NCBI GenBank assembly: GCA_003952965.2 | Contig: RXIC02000090.1 | Location: 62,001 to 126,000 of the forward strand | DNA length: 64,000 bases | Reading direction: 5' to 3' | Origin: Morella rubra | Taxonomy: Eukaryota > Streptophyta > Magnoliopsida > Fagales > Myricaceae | Shown here: positions 11,823-24,895 of the stretch, one piece after another | Layout of the letters: every line of letters begins with the position of its first letter | Position numbering within the stretch: the stretch's first letter is position 1 | Program-made: the position numbers and the translations under genes | Notes under the pieces: generated by a model | The model's input: only the letters and a program-made list of their open reading frames with translations | Told to the model about the DNA's origin: nothing | The model's database searches: none

Positions 11823-14800
11823 ATGGTTGACAATGGCCATGCAGATGCCAAGGTCTCTGCACAGCAAAAACCAGCTGGCCGGGGTGGTTGGAGCGCTGCG
11901 ATATTGATACTCTGTAAGCCATGCATGCAACTTTTTCCTCCTCCACCTTCTTCTTCATATCTGCTTAGAGTAGTGTAGTTCGCTTCTTTTGCTTGCAGTT
12001 GTTGAGTTGGCTGAGCGATTTGCGTTCTTTGGCTTGTCGGCCAACCTCATCACCTACCTCACGAATGAACTCCACGAGCCGATTCCCACGGCAGCTAAGA
12101 ATGTCAACACCTGGATTGGTGTAGCGTGTATCCTCCCGGTTTTTGGAGCCTTGATTGCAGACTCCTTCCTCGGTCGGTTCAATACCATCATTTTAGCCTC
12201 CATCATTTATTTTATGGTAACTCTATCAGCTTCGTTCCGTTTTTCACAGAACTCAAAGATATGTTAGAAATTTGATCCAGTCGTTAGTTTATTTAATTGT
12301 TTTTGTGTCGATCGGTCCAAGTCTCTGTTAGAACCTCAAGTTCTAAATCTTAGCGTAATGTTACAGGGAATGGTTTTATTGATGTTATCTGTGTCATTAA
12401 TCCCTTTGCATCGTCGTAAACCGGTGTTCTTCGTAGCGCTTTACATACTAACAGTAGGTGAAGGCGGGCACAAGCCATGTGTGCAAACCTTTGCGGCGGA
12501 CCAATTTGAGGAGGATTCACAGGAGGATAAGAAGACCAAGAGCTCATTCTTCAACTGGTGGTACTCAGGAATAATGGTTGGCTCGTGTTCTGCCATGCTT
12601 GTAGTAATTTACGTGCAGGTAAAGTACTTCTCTCAAATTATTACTAAATTTTCTTATTTCAAAGGTTATGAACGCTGATCTAACAGCTTCTTCCGAATTT
12701 AATATGAATCTAAGTCATGAATTTATATATTTTGTACAGGAAAATGTCAGTTGGGTAATGGGGTTTGGAATGTTGGCAATAGCATTAGCGGTATCACTAG
12801 CAATATTTTTGCTAGGGATTAAAAGGTACAAGAAGCAGGGTCCCCTAGGGAGCCCATTCACCACCGTGGCACGGGTGCTTGTGGCGGCAGCAAGGAAGCG
12901 GCAGGCGAAAGAGATGCGCGACAACTGTGGTGTTTATTATGGAGATGAGAGTGATACGTCGGACGTGGCGGCCGGCCAACCTAAGGCTCGGCGTTTGGCA
13001 CGTACTGCTCAATTCAGGTACGAGTTGATTCTAATGACATTGCTTTATTCTCCAAAAAAAAGGACCAATCATACCAGCAATATTGAACTAGATCCTATTT
13101 TCAATTAAGTTGTCACAATCTATGCAGAATATTATCCTTTGATGGATTTAAATGTAAATTATATTGCATCCTTCTTGAGAACCATGGAAAAGATAGGTCT
13201 TTGCTTATCGAAAGATGATATTTGTAAGTAATTGGTCTTATTTGAATTCCATGCAAAGATATAGATAAGATTTACCACGACCCCATTTCCCTATTTTCAA
13301 TTCTTTCAAACTATGTTGTACTTGACACACACAAAATCCTTGTACTCTTCCTGAATTAAGATAACATATCAGATATGGGTACCTAAAATCCTCCAAAGAG
13401 CTAATTCGACATTCCTACTATCGATGTATAGGAAACACTGACGAGTTGCTGCTCACTAAACTGTAAAGTTATAGGGGAGCTTTCTGAGGTCGTTCTTAAG
13501 ACAAAGTAGGGCACTGAATGAGCTCCTGAAGATATCTCTCTCTCTATATGTATCTTTTCCTTTCCTTTTAACTTTCTGTAAGCTTGTTTTATATCTAAGA
13601 CTATGCAGAACATCATACCTCTATCGTAATAATTACCTCGCACACTTGGAAAGTCCCTTAAAGGCCAAGAATTTGTCGACAAACTAATTCACGACAAACC
13701 TGTTGATGTCACTGTGCTTGGCTTATTGAAGCCTGGAGCTTGCCCTGAGTTTTCAGCTTCTATGTTAATGTGTGCTTCAAACAAGCAATTGTCCTGATTT
13801 GCCTAGAAAGAAAAGTAATTGCCCTTATTCAGGAAAGGGTGTGTATATCTTCTTCAATCAAAATTTCCAGTTTGGTTTCAATTAGTGGTAACAACATTGC
13901 TTTAGCATGTGAGTGCAAACTGATCTTTGTAGTGGTTGTCTTTTTCAAAGACTGAAATGCTTCTATTATGGCCATAAAGGGTGAGGTCCCTAGAAAGCCA
14001 CATTTATATCCTGGTTTTTCACTCAACAGTTATAATTCAATTGACTTGTATGATGTAAGAAACTCGAGAGTTATACCTGTTTGCAGAAGAATAATTAGTT
14101 GGTGCGGAAATTTTGTTTCTAAAGAACTGAGCACCATTACCAGCCATGTGGGGTTTTGATTATTTTGTAGAGAAAACATAGCATTTCTTTATGTTCTTCA
14201 TATTAATTGTGTTTTTCTTTTCCAATTCTCTTCAAGAGAAAAATTGTCTTACTAGTTACAAAGTGCAGGTATTTGGACAAGGCAATGATAATTGACAGCA
14301 TTGATGCCGGGAGAAGTATCAGGGATCCTTGGAGGCTGTGCTCTTTAAATGAAGTGGAAGAAGTGAAGCTCATCTTGCGTCTTATCCCCATATGGTTGAG
14401 TTGCTTAGTGTTTGCCATAAACCTATCACCGACAGGAACCTACTTCACCAAGCAAGGTAGTACAATGATCCGATCAATCGGACCCCATTTTAATATCTCC
14501 CCTGCATCACTTCAAGGTCTCGTTTTCCTCACATCCCTAATCTCCACGCCTATCTATGACCGGATTTTTGTCCGCCTAGCAAGAAAGTTCACAGGACATC
14601 CATCCGGTATAACTACGCTACAAAGGATAGGTATTGGTCTATTTATGTCCCCACTTGTCATGGTCATTTCAGCTCTAGTAGAAGCCAAAAGGATCGGTGT
14701 CGCCAAAGATCATAAGCTCATGGACAACCCCAAAGCAATTGTACCAATGAAGGTTTGGTGGCTACTACCACAATATATTCTCACTGGTTTATCCGACTTG

Positions 14801-15154
14801 TTCATAATTGTTGGGCTACAACAACTGCTCTACGATCAAATGCCAGATGCAATGAGAAGCTTAGGAGCAGCATTATGCATTGGCGCTATAGGGGTCGGAT
14901 TTTTCATTAGCAGTGCTATGATTTCTGTTGTTCAGGAAATTAGTTCAAGATGTGGTGAAGAGTGGCTTGGTGACAATCTTAACGGCGCACACCTTGATTA
15001 CTACTACTGGCTGCTGGCTGGGTTAAGCGCTTTGAGTTTCTGTGTTTATGTATGGATTGCTAAGAGCTTTGAGTACAAAAATGTTCAGAGGGACGATGTT
15101 CCTGCAGAGGAAGAACTCACTTCTATCAATGGACACCAAGATGGGGAGGCATGA
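11823..15154 (+). CDS. NRT1/PTR family (NPF5-like) transporter, copy A, intact
   Basis: Proton-coupled transporter of the major facilitator superfamily; the family moves nitrate, peptides, hormones or secondary metabolites across plasma membrane or tonoplast, and the substrate here cannot be read from sequence. Five exons: 11823-11913, 11999-12216, 12367-12618, 12740-13017, 14269-15154; all GT/AG, frame kept, 574 aa plus stop. Exon 2 carries the ExxER proton-coupling motif (ELAERF) in TM1 and GALIADSFLGRF; exon 3 carries GGHKPCVQTFAADQF and FFNWWY; exon 5 encodes the C-terminal helical half. Compared with my memory of Arabidopsis NPF5.10 the loop between TM3 and TM4 is about 17 residues shorter. 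The start MVDNGHADAK matches that of copy B. The clade assignment is inference from overall resemblance. Confidence 0.92.
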
Positions 15155-16160
15155 GACCCCGGGAACATGGTATATGTAATATTACTGAACTCCAGATAAA
15201 CGGTTTACCTTTTGTGTGTTTTTTTTCCTAGACTGTTTACCTTTGTGCTTAACATATGTGCTCTGTAATCAACGTATTAATCGAATATATCTCGCACCCA
15301 CATAGATTTTAACTCAAAGTTCTAAGGAGACGAACTCGAAGAAGGCTCAAGGTCGTTGATACACATCGCAGAAGATGTAACCAAACAAGAGCAAATTCCG
15401 CTAGCTAGATTTTCACGACCAACATGCCACATGGCTACATGCCTTGCTTTCTTATCCTGTTGTCCCCGATATCCTGATCTTCCCAAGTGCGATGCCCACG
15501 ATGTCTACATGTAATCAAAATCAGCAATTTGACAAAATTCTCCAGGATGTTAGATTCCTGGTTGTACCATGATGTTAAATGAGTCATCACAAAATTATGG
15601 ACCATGAGCCTATAAACTACAAGCGAGCCCGTAGAACTTCTATCTTCTGTCCAATCCTCTGTTTCTTGCTCTGTCGTTACGTCGTATGGCCCTTACGTAC
15701 TACCCTTAACATTGTAGTCCAAAACAGAAGGAGCACGACCTACCCTAATTGGCTTGTACAAGAGACAGAGTGATCCTGAAACCTCTTGTTGTTGTGCAAG
15801 TTGTCTCGTCAGTGTCTTAAGAGACACAGTCACATATCAACTAATATATTCTGGTCACTAAAGCTACCACATCACTTATTCATGTGGACCTCACGAAAAC
15901 GACACCCAACCCTCCTCACTTATCCCTCCCCAAGAGTTATACAAAAAGTTGATAAAAGAACATTAATAGTTTAGAGCTTCAAAATTTTTTTCCCATATAT
16001 ATTTACAAAAATATGAAAGAAGTTTTCTATTTTGTGCCAAAGCCGCAAGTTGAAATAGGTGAAATCAAAGGGCAATATTACTTGACTGCTACTTCAGGTT
16101 GATGTGAAGAAATGATTAAAAGGGCTGTATTTGTCAAAGAATTGGGAGTTTCTATTACAA
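15155..16160. other. 3' flank of NPF copy A and junction of the tandem duplication
   Basis: No gene seen. The first 640 bases match the 3' flank of copy B (22,584-23,370) with small indels. At about 15,796-15,801 the sequence switches to the start of the second duplication unit, shown by the TTGTCTCGTCAGT block shared with 9957. The junction is simple, with no transposon visible at the joint. Confidence 0.6.
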
Positions 16161-16330
16161 TGCTGTCATAGTGTTTGGGAAGTTAAAATTTTAACAAAAT
16201 TTTAATAAAATTTTACTTTTTTTAAACACACTTCAAAATTTTACCTTGACTTTTATTACTCATTCACCAATTCCAATACACCTCTTTTTTAACATTAACA
16301 TAAAATTTTATACCCAAACACTATGTTAGG
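16160..16330. mobile_element. MITE with GTGTTTGGG ends
   Basis: AT-rich block beginning GTGTTTGGGAAGTTAAAATT and ending AAAATTTTATACCCAAACAC, so the two ends are inverted repeats of each other. It is absent from the equivalent part of duplication unit 1. Non-autonomous; no coding capacity. Confidence 0.55.
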
Positions 16331-18474
16331 AATTCACGGCAAATACTGACTTAGCTCATTATTGCCGAGATAATGTTCTACTTCTTCACATCCACCATGC
16401 AAAGTTTGTAGTGGGGACAACCTCTTGATATGTATCCATCTCTTATGTGATGAAAGAAAGCATGTTACTAATGTGACACATTCTACAAGTAATATATTCT
16501 TCTAATTGGTTATTGGTATATAAATATGCAAATTATAAATTATTGTCTATAAAGAAAATAGATATTGGTATATTTGGTGTACATTATTATCTTCTCCTTG
16601 GTCCCCTTCATGGTCCCTATATGGGCGGTTCACCGTGAAAATAATAAGAAAATACCACTTTAAATTAAAAAAAACTTAAATGATTAAGATCCAAGTTGCA
16701 TAACATAGATAAACTCTTTCCTATAGTTTATATCATTATCCTATATATAATATTGATCCAATGTGATCCTTCATGCTGTGAGTAGCCTACTGTGAAAATA
16801 AAATAAATAACCAAAATTTTGAGAGCCAGACACAGAGACCTGAGTACGTAGCACCAGAAATTATTGAAAATGGTCTCGGAGATTATTCCGAGGAGCTCAC
16901 CAAACGGAAACCATCCAAAGGTGGACTACTTGTTGGTCTTTGGATTCTTGGGCCTGATAGCAGAGCACTATTTGGGCTTAATCTCCTTATAATACAGTTT
17001 GTAAACTCGGACTTTGATATGGACCATTTGGGCCGACTACAATTACTCCGAAGAATCCGAAGAGCGGAAGAAAAGGAAAAGCTCTTGCATGCCTCAATAG
17101 CCCTGGCTAGCTCTCGGTCCCTCGGTCCGAAATTAGGGCTTCTTCGAATCAATCCTCTACAGGAACTCTAACTTAGTGGGGTTCAGGTCACATGGAGGTT
17201 AGGGTGTCGAGGTAATTGGTGTAGACATGAAGACGCTAGAGGAGAGGGAGTCATAAGATGTAACGTCTTGTGGTCCAAACAATGCGGTCCAAAAATTGCA
17301 TTGGAGTTGTAGCCAAATTTGGTCAGCTTTAATTCATCAGCAATAGAGATATTCTTGTAGCCATATAGCACACAGACGTCTTTGCCGCACGCCACATGTA
17401 TATACCAGCCTTCAAGAAGTTTCAATTTCCCTAACCCAACACCCACTGTCAGAGTCGCACGATTTCTACTCGCAAATTGCAATATAAATGTGTTTTTTTT
17501 TTTGTACTCCTACTCACTGGGTGGTCCTAATCCTATAGACAAGCCCAACTGGATAATGGGTAAATGCAGAGCTAACTTAGTAGCCTATAGTAAGAATCGA
17601 ATTCGAGACGTAGACCTTACTTACACAACTCTCTTTCACTGTAACCAGTCAAAGAATCGAGGTCAATTAGTCTCACCATGTTTTGTTCAAAGGAAAAAGT
17701 ATAGCGAAAGAAGACTGAAAATTAGTTAAGATGAGAAAAGAAAGGAAAATTATATCTGGTCGCTTGAGAACCAGACATGCCAAGGTAATATGCAAACTTT
17801 TTTCTTCTCTATTCTCTCTCAACTGTTCCTCTATTAATAGCACTGAAACCAAGAAAAAAAAATACGAGCATCACGGATTATAAATAGCTTTTTGTCATTT
17901 TGCATAGGTAAGAGTATTTATTCCTTCATATAAAACAAGTAAAAAACTGTACCCTCAAGCTGTGTTTTGCAATTCCGGACTTGTAGCATAGGTAGTGATC
18001 TGTAGTCATGGACGTTGATAATGGCCATGCAGATGCCAAGGTCTCTGAACAACAAAAACCAGCAGGCCGGGGTGGTTGGAGCGCTGCGATATTCATACTG
18101 CGTAAGCTATGCATGCAACCTTCTCCTCTTCCAGCTTCTTCTTCGTATTTGCTTAGACTAGTGTAGTTCGCTTCTTTTGCTTGCAGTTGCTGAGTTGACC
18201 GAGCGATTTGCGTACTTTGGCTTGTCGGCCAACCTCATCACCTACCTCACGAATGAACTCCACGAGCCGATTTCCACGGCATCTAAGAATGTCAACATGT
18301 GGACTGGTTTAGCGTGTATCCTCCCGGTGCTTGGAGCCTTGATTGCAGACTCCTTCCTCGGTCGGTTCAAGACCATCATTTTAGCCTCCATCATTTATTT
18401 TATGGTAAATCTATCAGCCTAGCTAGCTTGTTCCGTTCTTCACAGAACTCAAATATATGTTAGAAATTTGATTC

Positions 18475-18925
18475 CAGGGGCTGCTAATATAAGTAGTCAA
18501 TCGCCTAAGCTCCAATGTCTAAAACAATGAGATGATGAAAACAATGAGACGACGAAGTCAGTAGAGGAATCTTACAAAATTGATTATTTTTATTATATTG
18601 TAGATCAAGCAATAACTTCATGAAGAATAACTATTTTTATGATGACATATTCAGTTTTTTGTTTGATCTTGAAAGATTAAGATCTTTTGATTGATGAGCT
18701 TCAGAAAAAAAAAAAAAAAAAAAAATTACAAATAGTTTAGCAATTTTATCTATTGAAAATAATTTATTGACTAAACTTGAATATAAAAATTTAATTAGTA
18801 AGTTTGCATCTAAAAAGACAAGAAGAAAATTTATGGTTTAATTTTAAATTTATTAATTTTTTTTAAACTAAAAGGTCTTATTTTTATGACTTGTCTAAGG
18901 CTCCAAAAATGTTGAGCTGACCCTG
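18475..18925 (+). mobile_element. hAT relic in intron 2 of NPF copy B
   Basis: 451-bp insertion absent from copy A. Ends CAGGGGCTGCT and (reverse) CAGGGTCAGCT form short terminal inverted repeats. Flanks TTTGATTC (18467-18474) and TTTGATTT (18926-18933) are an 8-bp target duplication with one mismatch, as expected for hAT. Near 18,745-18,835 the plus strand encodes LSIENNLLTKLEYKNL followed by ISKFAS, the C-terminal dimerisation tail of plant ZMYM1-like hAT transposases. Internally deleted and non-autonomous. Confidence 0.75.
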
Positions 18926-19457
18926 TTTGATTTAGTTAGTTTATTTTATTGTTTTCGTGTCCATCTATCAGTCCAAGTCTCTGTTAGAACTCAAGTTCTA
19001 AATCTAATTGGTGTATTAATAATGTCACAGGGAACGGTTGTATTGGTGTTATCTGCGTCGGTAATCCCTTTGCATCGCCGTAAAGCGGTGTTCTTCGTAG
19101 CGCTCTACATGCTAATAGTAGGTGAAGGCGTGCACAAGCCGTGCGTGCATACCTTTGCGGCAGACCAATTTGAAGAGGATTCAGAAGAGGATAAGAAGAC
19201 CAAGAGCTCATTCTTCAACTGGTGGTTCTTAGGAATAATGCTTGGTTCTTTTTCTGCCTTGCTTGTAGTAGTTTACGTGCAGGTAAAGTTCTCTCAAATT
19301 ATTACTAAATTTTCTCATTTTAAAGTTTGTGAACACTGATCTAACAGCTTCTTTCGAATTTAATATGAATCAAAGTCATGAAAAGCTACCAAAACAATAT
19401 ACGCATGCATGAACTTTGGCCTATTTCTAGTAGTTAAAGAAATATTGAAGGTGATAG

Positions 19458-20340
19458 CAGGCTGTCTCTAAGATAAATGAGGTCTTAGGTGAAAGCATAA
19501 AAGAGCCTTTTTATAATAAATTATAAATTATTATATTAAAATATGATATATCAATAAATTTTAGTTCAAAATTAATCTTCTTGCTTGTTGAGATGCAAAA
19601 TTACTTATTAAAATTTTGTATTCAAGATTTGTCAATAGATTATTTTCAATTGATAATATAGCTAATACATTTAATCTTTCTTGCGTTATAGTATATCTTA
19701 GATATGATTTTATTAGTTTTAGTTTTGAAAAACTAATTTCCCCAAACACAACAGTTTTTCATTTTTTTTTTGAACTTGTCATATCCATTTTCTATTAGAC
19801 ATATTAGATATCTTAAAATTATCCTAAATTGAAAAATGATAATTACAATTAGCACAAACCAAAATTTAAAATAAAACTATATAGTACTCACACTTGAAAG
19901 TTAGATAGAAAGAAGAAAGGATATGACTTTCAAAATAGAAAAATAAAGAAAATTTGTGAACAAAAGAGTGAAAGTAGGATATCAATTGAGAAGTGAAGGA
20001 AGGGTAGTAGAAAAATAAGTAACCATTGGTGAGGAGAATATTGAAAGTTGGACTCTGATAGTTTTTTTTTTTCAATTTTAAAATTAGAAGTCGATAGTCT
20101 GTTTTGAATTTTAAAGTTGGAAGTAATCTTCTTTGAAATTTTGAATTATATTTTTCTTTGCATTAAATGAGGATTTCAAAAAGTTTAATGAATATTTTGA
20201 CACTTAATTTTTTCTTTTGTTAAGTTAAAATATTTAAATTGGCTACAACCTATTAAATATTAAGTAAAATAAGAAGTTGGGACCTTCTTATTTTGGAGGC
20301 ATTAAGCAACCACTAGGCTGCCTATGCTCAAAGACGCCTG
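19458..20340 (-). mobile_element. hAT relic in intron 3 of NPF copy B, opposite orientation
   Basis: About 880-bp insertion into a position where copy A has a 121-bp intron. Ends CAGGCTGTCT and (reverse) CAGGCGTCTT are similar inverted repeats. The minus strand near 19,565-19,680 encodes LAILSIENNLLTNLEYK and then ISNFASQQARR, the same transposase tail as in the intron 2 relic. A clean 8-bp target duplication is not visible, and part of intron 3 to its right (20,341-20,640) has no match in copy A. Confidence 0.65.
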
Positions 20341-21118
20341 GATCATGATAGAATGCCTAATGATTTGTGTCCAATTATGCTGTATCAGAAGTCTACTTTT
20401 ATGATTACCATCTATATATATGCACTTTAATAAGTCAACTTACACGAAAATAGTAAATAAAATAGGTACACATGGAAATATTATTTGAATGTGTATAAAT
20501 TAAAGGTGAAATATTAATGTTTTGTCTTGTTTTGCCCTTTCTTTAACATCCATATATATAACCCCCATTGCATGCACATAACCGCTAGTAAGTGAATTAT
20601 CTTAATCACTTTTAGCAAATACCTAATTTTATATCTTCTGCACAGGAAAATGTCAGTTGGGTAGTGGGGTTTGGAATGTTGGCAATAGCATTGGCTGTAT
20701 CACTAGCAATATTTTTGCTAGGGATTAAGAGGTACAAGAAGCAGGGTCCCCTAGGGACCCCATTCACCACCGTGGCACGGGTGCTTGTGGCGGCCGCAAG
20801 GAAGTGGCACGTGGAAAGAGATGCGCAACGACTGTGATCTTTATTATGGAGATGAGAGTGATACGTCGGACACGAAGGCGCGGCGTTTGGCACGTACTTC
20901 TCAATTGAGGTATGAGTTGATCATTCTAATGACATTGCTTTATTCTCCAGAAAAAAAAGAAAAAGAAAAGAAGGACCAAGCATTCCAGCAATATTGAACT
21001 AGATCCTATTTTCAATTAAGTTGTCACGATCTATGCAGAATGTTATCGTTTGATGGATTTAAATGTAAATTATATTGCATCATTCTTGAGAACCATGTAA
21101 ATAATTAGGTGGGGCATA

Positions 21119-21480
21119 AATTTAGGAGATGTTTGTTTTATAAAAAATTGTAAGATTTTGAAGATTTTTGATAGAATTGTAATATTTATGTAGATTAGAG
21201 TTTTATAGATTTTTGTGTAAAAATTGCTGAAATGTTTTAAAGATATTTAATTTTTATTAGAGTTTGTAAAAGGTGTAGAGAGAGATGATTTGATGTAATT
21301 TTTAATAATAAAAAAATATTAGAGTGTGGTGAAAAAGTATGGAAAGAGAAGATTTGTTAGAATTTATTTTTTTTAAAAAAAATATTAGAGTTTGTGTGAA
21401 AAGTTATTAGAGTTTGTGTTAAAGGTATTGGTATACATTTGTGTATGAATTTTTTTGTTTTAATGTTTTAGATGTTCCTT
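21119..21480. mobile_element. AT-rich MITE-like repeat in intron 4 of copy B
   Basis: Begins near GTGTTTGTTTTATAAAAAAT and contains GAGAGATGATTTGATGTAAT; a relative of the block at 10,835-11,210. Copy A lacks it in intron 4. Confidence 0.5.
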
Positions 21481-22583
21481 TTGTGAATTTGTTGCTTTCA
21501 TTATAGCTTAGAATACTTTTGCAAAAGGAACATGCCCTTGGTTTATAAAGAAATTAGCACCATTGACCATTACCAGCCATGTGGGGCTTTGACAATTTCG
21601 TAGAGACAAGATAGCATTTCTTTATGTTCTTCATATTGTGTTTTTCTTTCCCAATTCTCTTCAAGAGAAAAATTGTCTTACTAGTTACAAAGTGCAGGTA
21701 TTTGGACAAGGCAATGATAATTGACAGCATTGATGCCGGGAGAAGTATCAGGGATCCTTGGAGGCTATGCTTTTTAAATGAAGTGGAAGAAGTGAAGCTC
21801 TTCTTGCGTTTTTTCCCCATATGGTTGAGTTGCATAGTGCTTGCCCTAAGCCTATCACCGACGGGCACCTACTACACCAAACAAGGCAGTACAATGATCC
21901 GATCAATCGGACCCCATTTTGATATCTCCCCTGCAACACTTCAAGGTGTTATTTTCCTCACATCTCTAATCACCACGCCTATCTATGACCGGATTTTTGT
22001 CCGCCTAGCAAGAAAGTTCACAGGACTTCCGTCCGGTATAACTGTGCTACAAAGGATAGGTATTGGTCTATTTATGTCCCCACTTATCATGGCCGTTTCA
22101 GCTCTAGTAGAAGCCAAAAGGATCGGTGTCGCCAAAGATCATAAGCTTATGGACAACCCCAAAGCAATTGTACCAATGAAGGTTTGGTGGCTACTACCAC
22201 AATATATTCTCACTGGTTTATCCGACTTCTTCATATTTGTTGGGCTACAAGAACTGTTCTACATTCAAATGCCAGAAGCAATGAGAAGCATCGGAGGAGC
22301 ATTATGCCTTGGCGCTTTAGGCCTCGGATTTTTCATGAGCAGTGCTATGATTTCTGTTGTTCAGAAAATTAGTTTAAGATGTGGTGAAGAGTGGCTTTGT
22401 GACAATCTTAACCGCGCACACCTTGATTACTACTACTGGCTGCTGGCTGGGTTAAGCGCTTTGAGTTTCTGTGTTTATGTATGGATTGCTAAGAGCTTTG
22501 AGTACAAAAATGTTCAGAGGGACGATGTTCCTGCAGAGGAAGAACTCACTTCTATCAATGGGCACCAAGATGGGGAGGCATGA

Positions 22584-24895
22584 GACCCCGGGAACATGGT
22601 ATATGTAATATTACTGAACTCCAGATAAACCGTTTTCCTTTTGTGTGTTTTTTTTTCCTAGACTGTTTGCCTTTGTGCTTAACATATGTGCTCTGTAATC
22701 AACGTATTAATCCAATAGACTCGGTCCAAACAATGCCCAAAGACTCCCATGCCTTTCTTGGGTGGACCAACCCAACCGGCGATTCCCATGTTTTCCTGAA
22801 TTAGGAGAGCAAGAACATCTCGCACTCACATAGTTCTATTCAAAGTTCTAAGGAGAAGAAGGCTCAAGGTCATCGATACACATCGCAGAAAATGTAACCA
22901 AAATCTAGCAAATTCCACTAGCTAGATTTTCACGACCAACATGCCACATGGCTACTGCCTTGCTTTCTTATCCTGTTGTCCCAAACTCCCAGATATCCTG
23001 ATCTTCCCAAAGTGCGATGCCCACGATGTCTAGAATGTAATCTGATCAGCAATTTGACTAAATTCTCCACGATGTGAAAATCTGTTGTGTGTGGCTTCGT
23101 TCTACTAATCTTTATAGCCTTGTAGGCATGGAAATTTGATAAAATTCTCCAGGATGTTAGATTTCTGTCTGTACGATGATGTTAAATGAGTCCTCACAAA
23201 ATTATGGACCTTGAGCCCTATAAACTACAAGCGAGCTATTATCCTCTGTTTCTTGCTCTGTCTTATGGCCCTTACGTACTACCCTTAACATTGTAGTCCA
23301 AAACAGAAGGAGCGCGACCTACCAAATTGGCTGGTTCAAGAGACAGAGTGATCCTGAAACCCTTTTGTAACCCAATACCTTTTGTCCCCCGCATAGCATT
23401 CAAAGATTGATTGGCGACGGATAAAAAGAAAGGACAAACTCCATAATCAAACTCGTTTTTTTAAAAAAATAAAAAATAGATATCTCATTAGATGTTCAAA
23501 TGATAAACCAAAGAAATCTGCTAATTACCTTTCAGTCAGTCATGAAACTCATTAAGAATTCATCTCTGAAACTGTGACACGTTCTTAAACATTTATCTCT
23601 CTCTCTCTCTTCTAATTTTTAGAATTACGTTCTAACACCTCTCACTTTAGCAAATCTATTTGGTTCCATGTAGTTAGTGACTCGATGCTGTAAGGAGTTG
23701 AAAATAAGCGCTGTTCCACTGATTCCCAAAATTGAGTGAGGTCTTTTTATGCGATGTACTGTTTTTGAATACTTGTCTGAGGAAGCATTAGGATGTTTGG
23801 CAAGTTCACAAGTCCTTTGGGAAAGTAGATAGAAATGGGTGCGTCTTACTGAGACTGTCCAGATTCAATCTAAACAAGAGGGTTAAGAAAAGACACCTAG
23901 ACATGACATCACTCTCCAACCTCGCAATTATCCGCATTCCCACTGTAGTATATAGCAGCAATAACCACAAACTTATTAAAAAGATTACAACCAACCTCAA
24001 CAATGAATGACTCAATATGATTCATTGAAACCTACTTTCTAGAGAAGCATCTCATATCCACAAGGATTGTTTTTGCGGTAGGTACTCGGCCATTAAAAAC
24101 TTGAAGTCAAAGCTTTATGAAAACTAGGTAGAATGTCGCTTAGGTCATGTAACTAGCTCGGTAGAGGCTGTTCGAAATGTGGTTTTCCTTGCGATAAAAG
24201 ACTCGAATCTTAATCGAGTTGTGTTAAATGAAGTTTGCTACATAATCATGATGTGATTTTGGTGCTTCCCTGCCTTTGCAGGGTGATAGCTGATTGGATA
24301 TACCATTGCACATTGAAAATGAAGAAATCTCCATGTATTTAGGCATAAGTGAGACCTTCTTGATATCTCTAGGGTTGCTTAAAAAACCACTTCTTCAGGT
24401 GCCCCCCCTCTTGACTATGGTCACAGAGGCAAACGGACAGGACCAAGTTCTTAGGATACTTCTATTTTGGCTTTGTTTATATTATGCTATGCAACCTGAA
24501 TGGAGTAAATTTTGGAGACTCTCACCCCAATCCGTTTGTATTTTCTATTTTATTAGCAGACAGTTATCTTGTCAAGAAAAAATTGCTTACTATTATGGGC
24601 ACTGCTCTATGCAGTAGGATTTCATTACACTTTACACTCGAATATTGTAGATTTTGACACCTGAGGTAGGACTTTGTTTTAGCTTTCCTTGTCCCATAAT
24701 CTTGGTCAGGGAACTTTTTGATGTGATGTGAAAGAAAAAGAAGAGTGTCGTAGCTTCTAGGACTGCAAAACTGAGTGGATGGAATCTGCTTATGGCGTGA
24801 AACAGCAACAAGTTGGCAGTGCTTGAGAAATCCATCTCGATCTGAATAATGCAGTCGGTTCAAAACACACCATAATTGGTGAACAGAGACACCAC
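22584..24895. other. Intergenic DNA between NPF copies B and C
   Basis: 22,584-23,370 is the 3' flank shared with copy A. From 23,370 to about 24,895 I see no gene; short open frames have no family resemblance. Confidence 0.5.

Larger units (their letters stand above)
9956..15795 (+). repeat. Segmental tandem duplication, unit 1 (carries intact NPF copy)
   Basis: First of two diverged direct copies. The unit begins near a TTGTCTCGTCAGT sequence at about 9957 that recurs at 15801. It continues through an upstream block around 10,115-10,500 that recurs at 16,420-17,300, then the five-exon NPF gene, and a 3' flank ending near 15,790 (recurring up to about 23,370). Exons and both flanks match, so the duplicated segment is larger than the gene. 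Confidence 0.8.
18008..22583 (+). pseudogene. NRT1/PTR family (NPF5-like) transporter, copy B, frameshifted
   Basis: Sister of copy A. Exons: 18008-18101, 18187-18404, 19031-19282, 20646-20909, 21698-22583; splice sites are intact. Exon 4 is 264 nt where copy A has 278: an in-frame 15-nt deletion plus one extra base in the GTGGAAAGAG stretch near 20,814. The extra base shifts the frame and brings a TGA at 20835-20837, removing the C-terminal half of the transporter. After the lesion the original frame (KEMRN...YYGDESDTSD) is still readable, and exon 5 stays open for its full length, so the break is recent or a base-call error. Exon 2 has ELTERF for the ExxER motif, and exon 3 reads GEGVHKPC where the others have GEGGHKPC. 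Called a pseudogene on the frameshift; a corrected read would restore a 570-aa transporter. Confidence 0.8.
15796..23370 (+). repeat. Segmental tandem duplication, unit 2 (carries broken NPF copy)
   Basis: Second direct copy of the unit at 9,956-15,795. It is longer mainly because of two hAT relics in introns 2 and 3 and extra upstream sequence around 16,000-16,400 and 17,520-17,690. Exon lengths match except exon 4. Its end near 23,370 is where similarity to the copy A flank stops. Confidence 0.8.
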
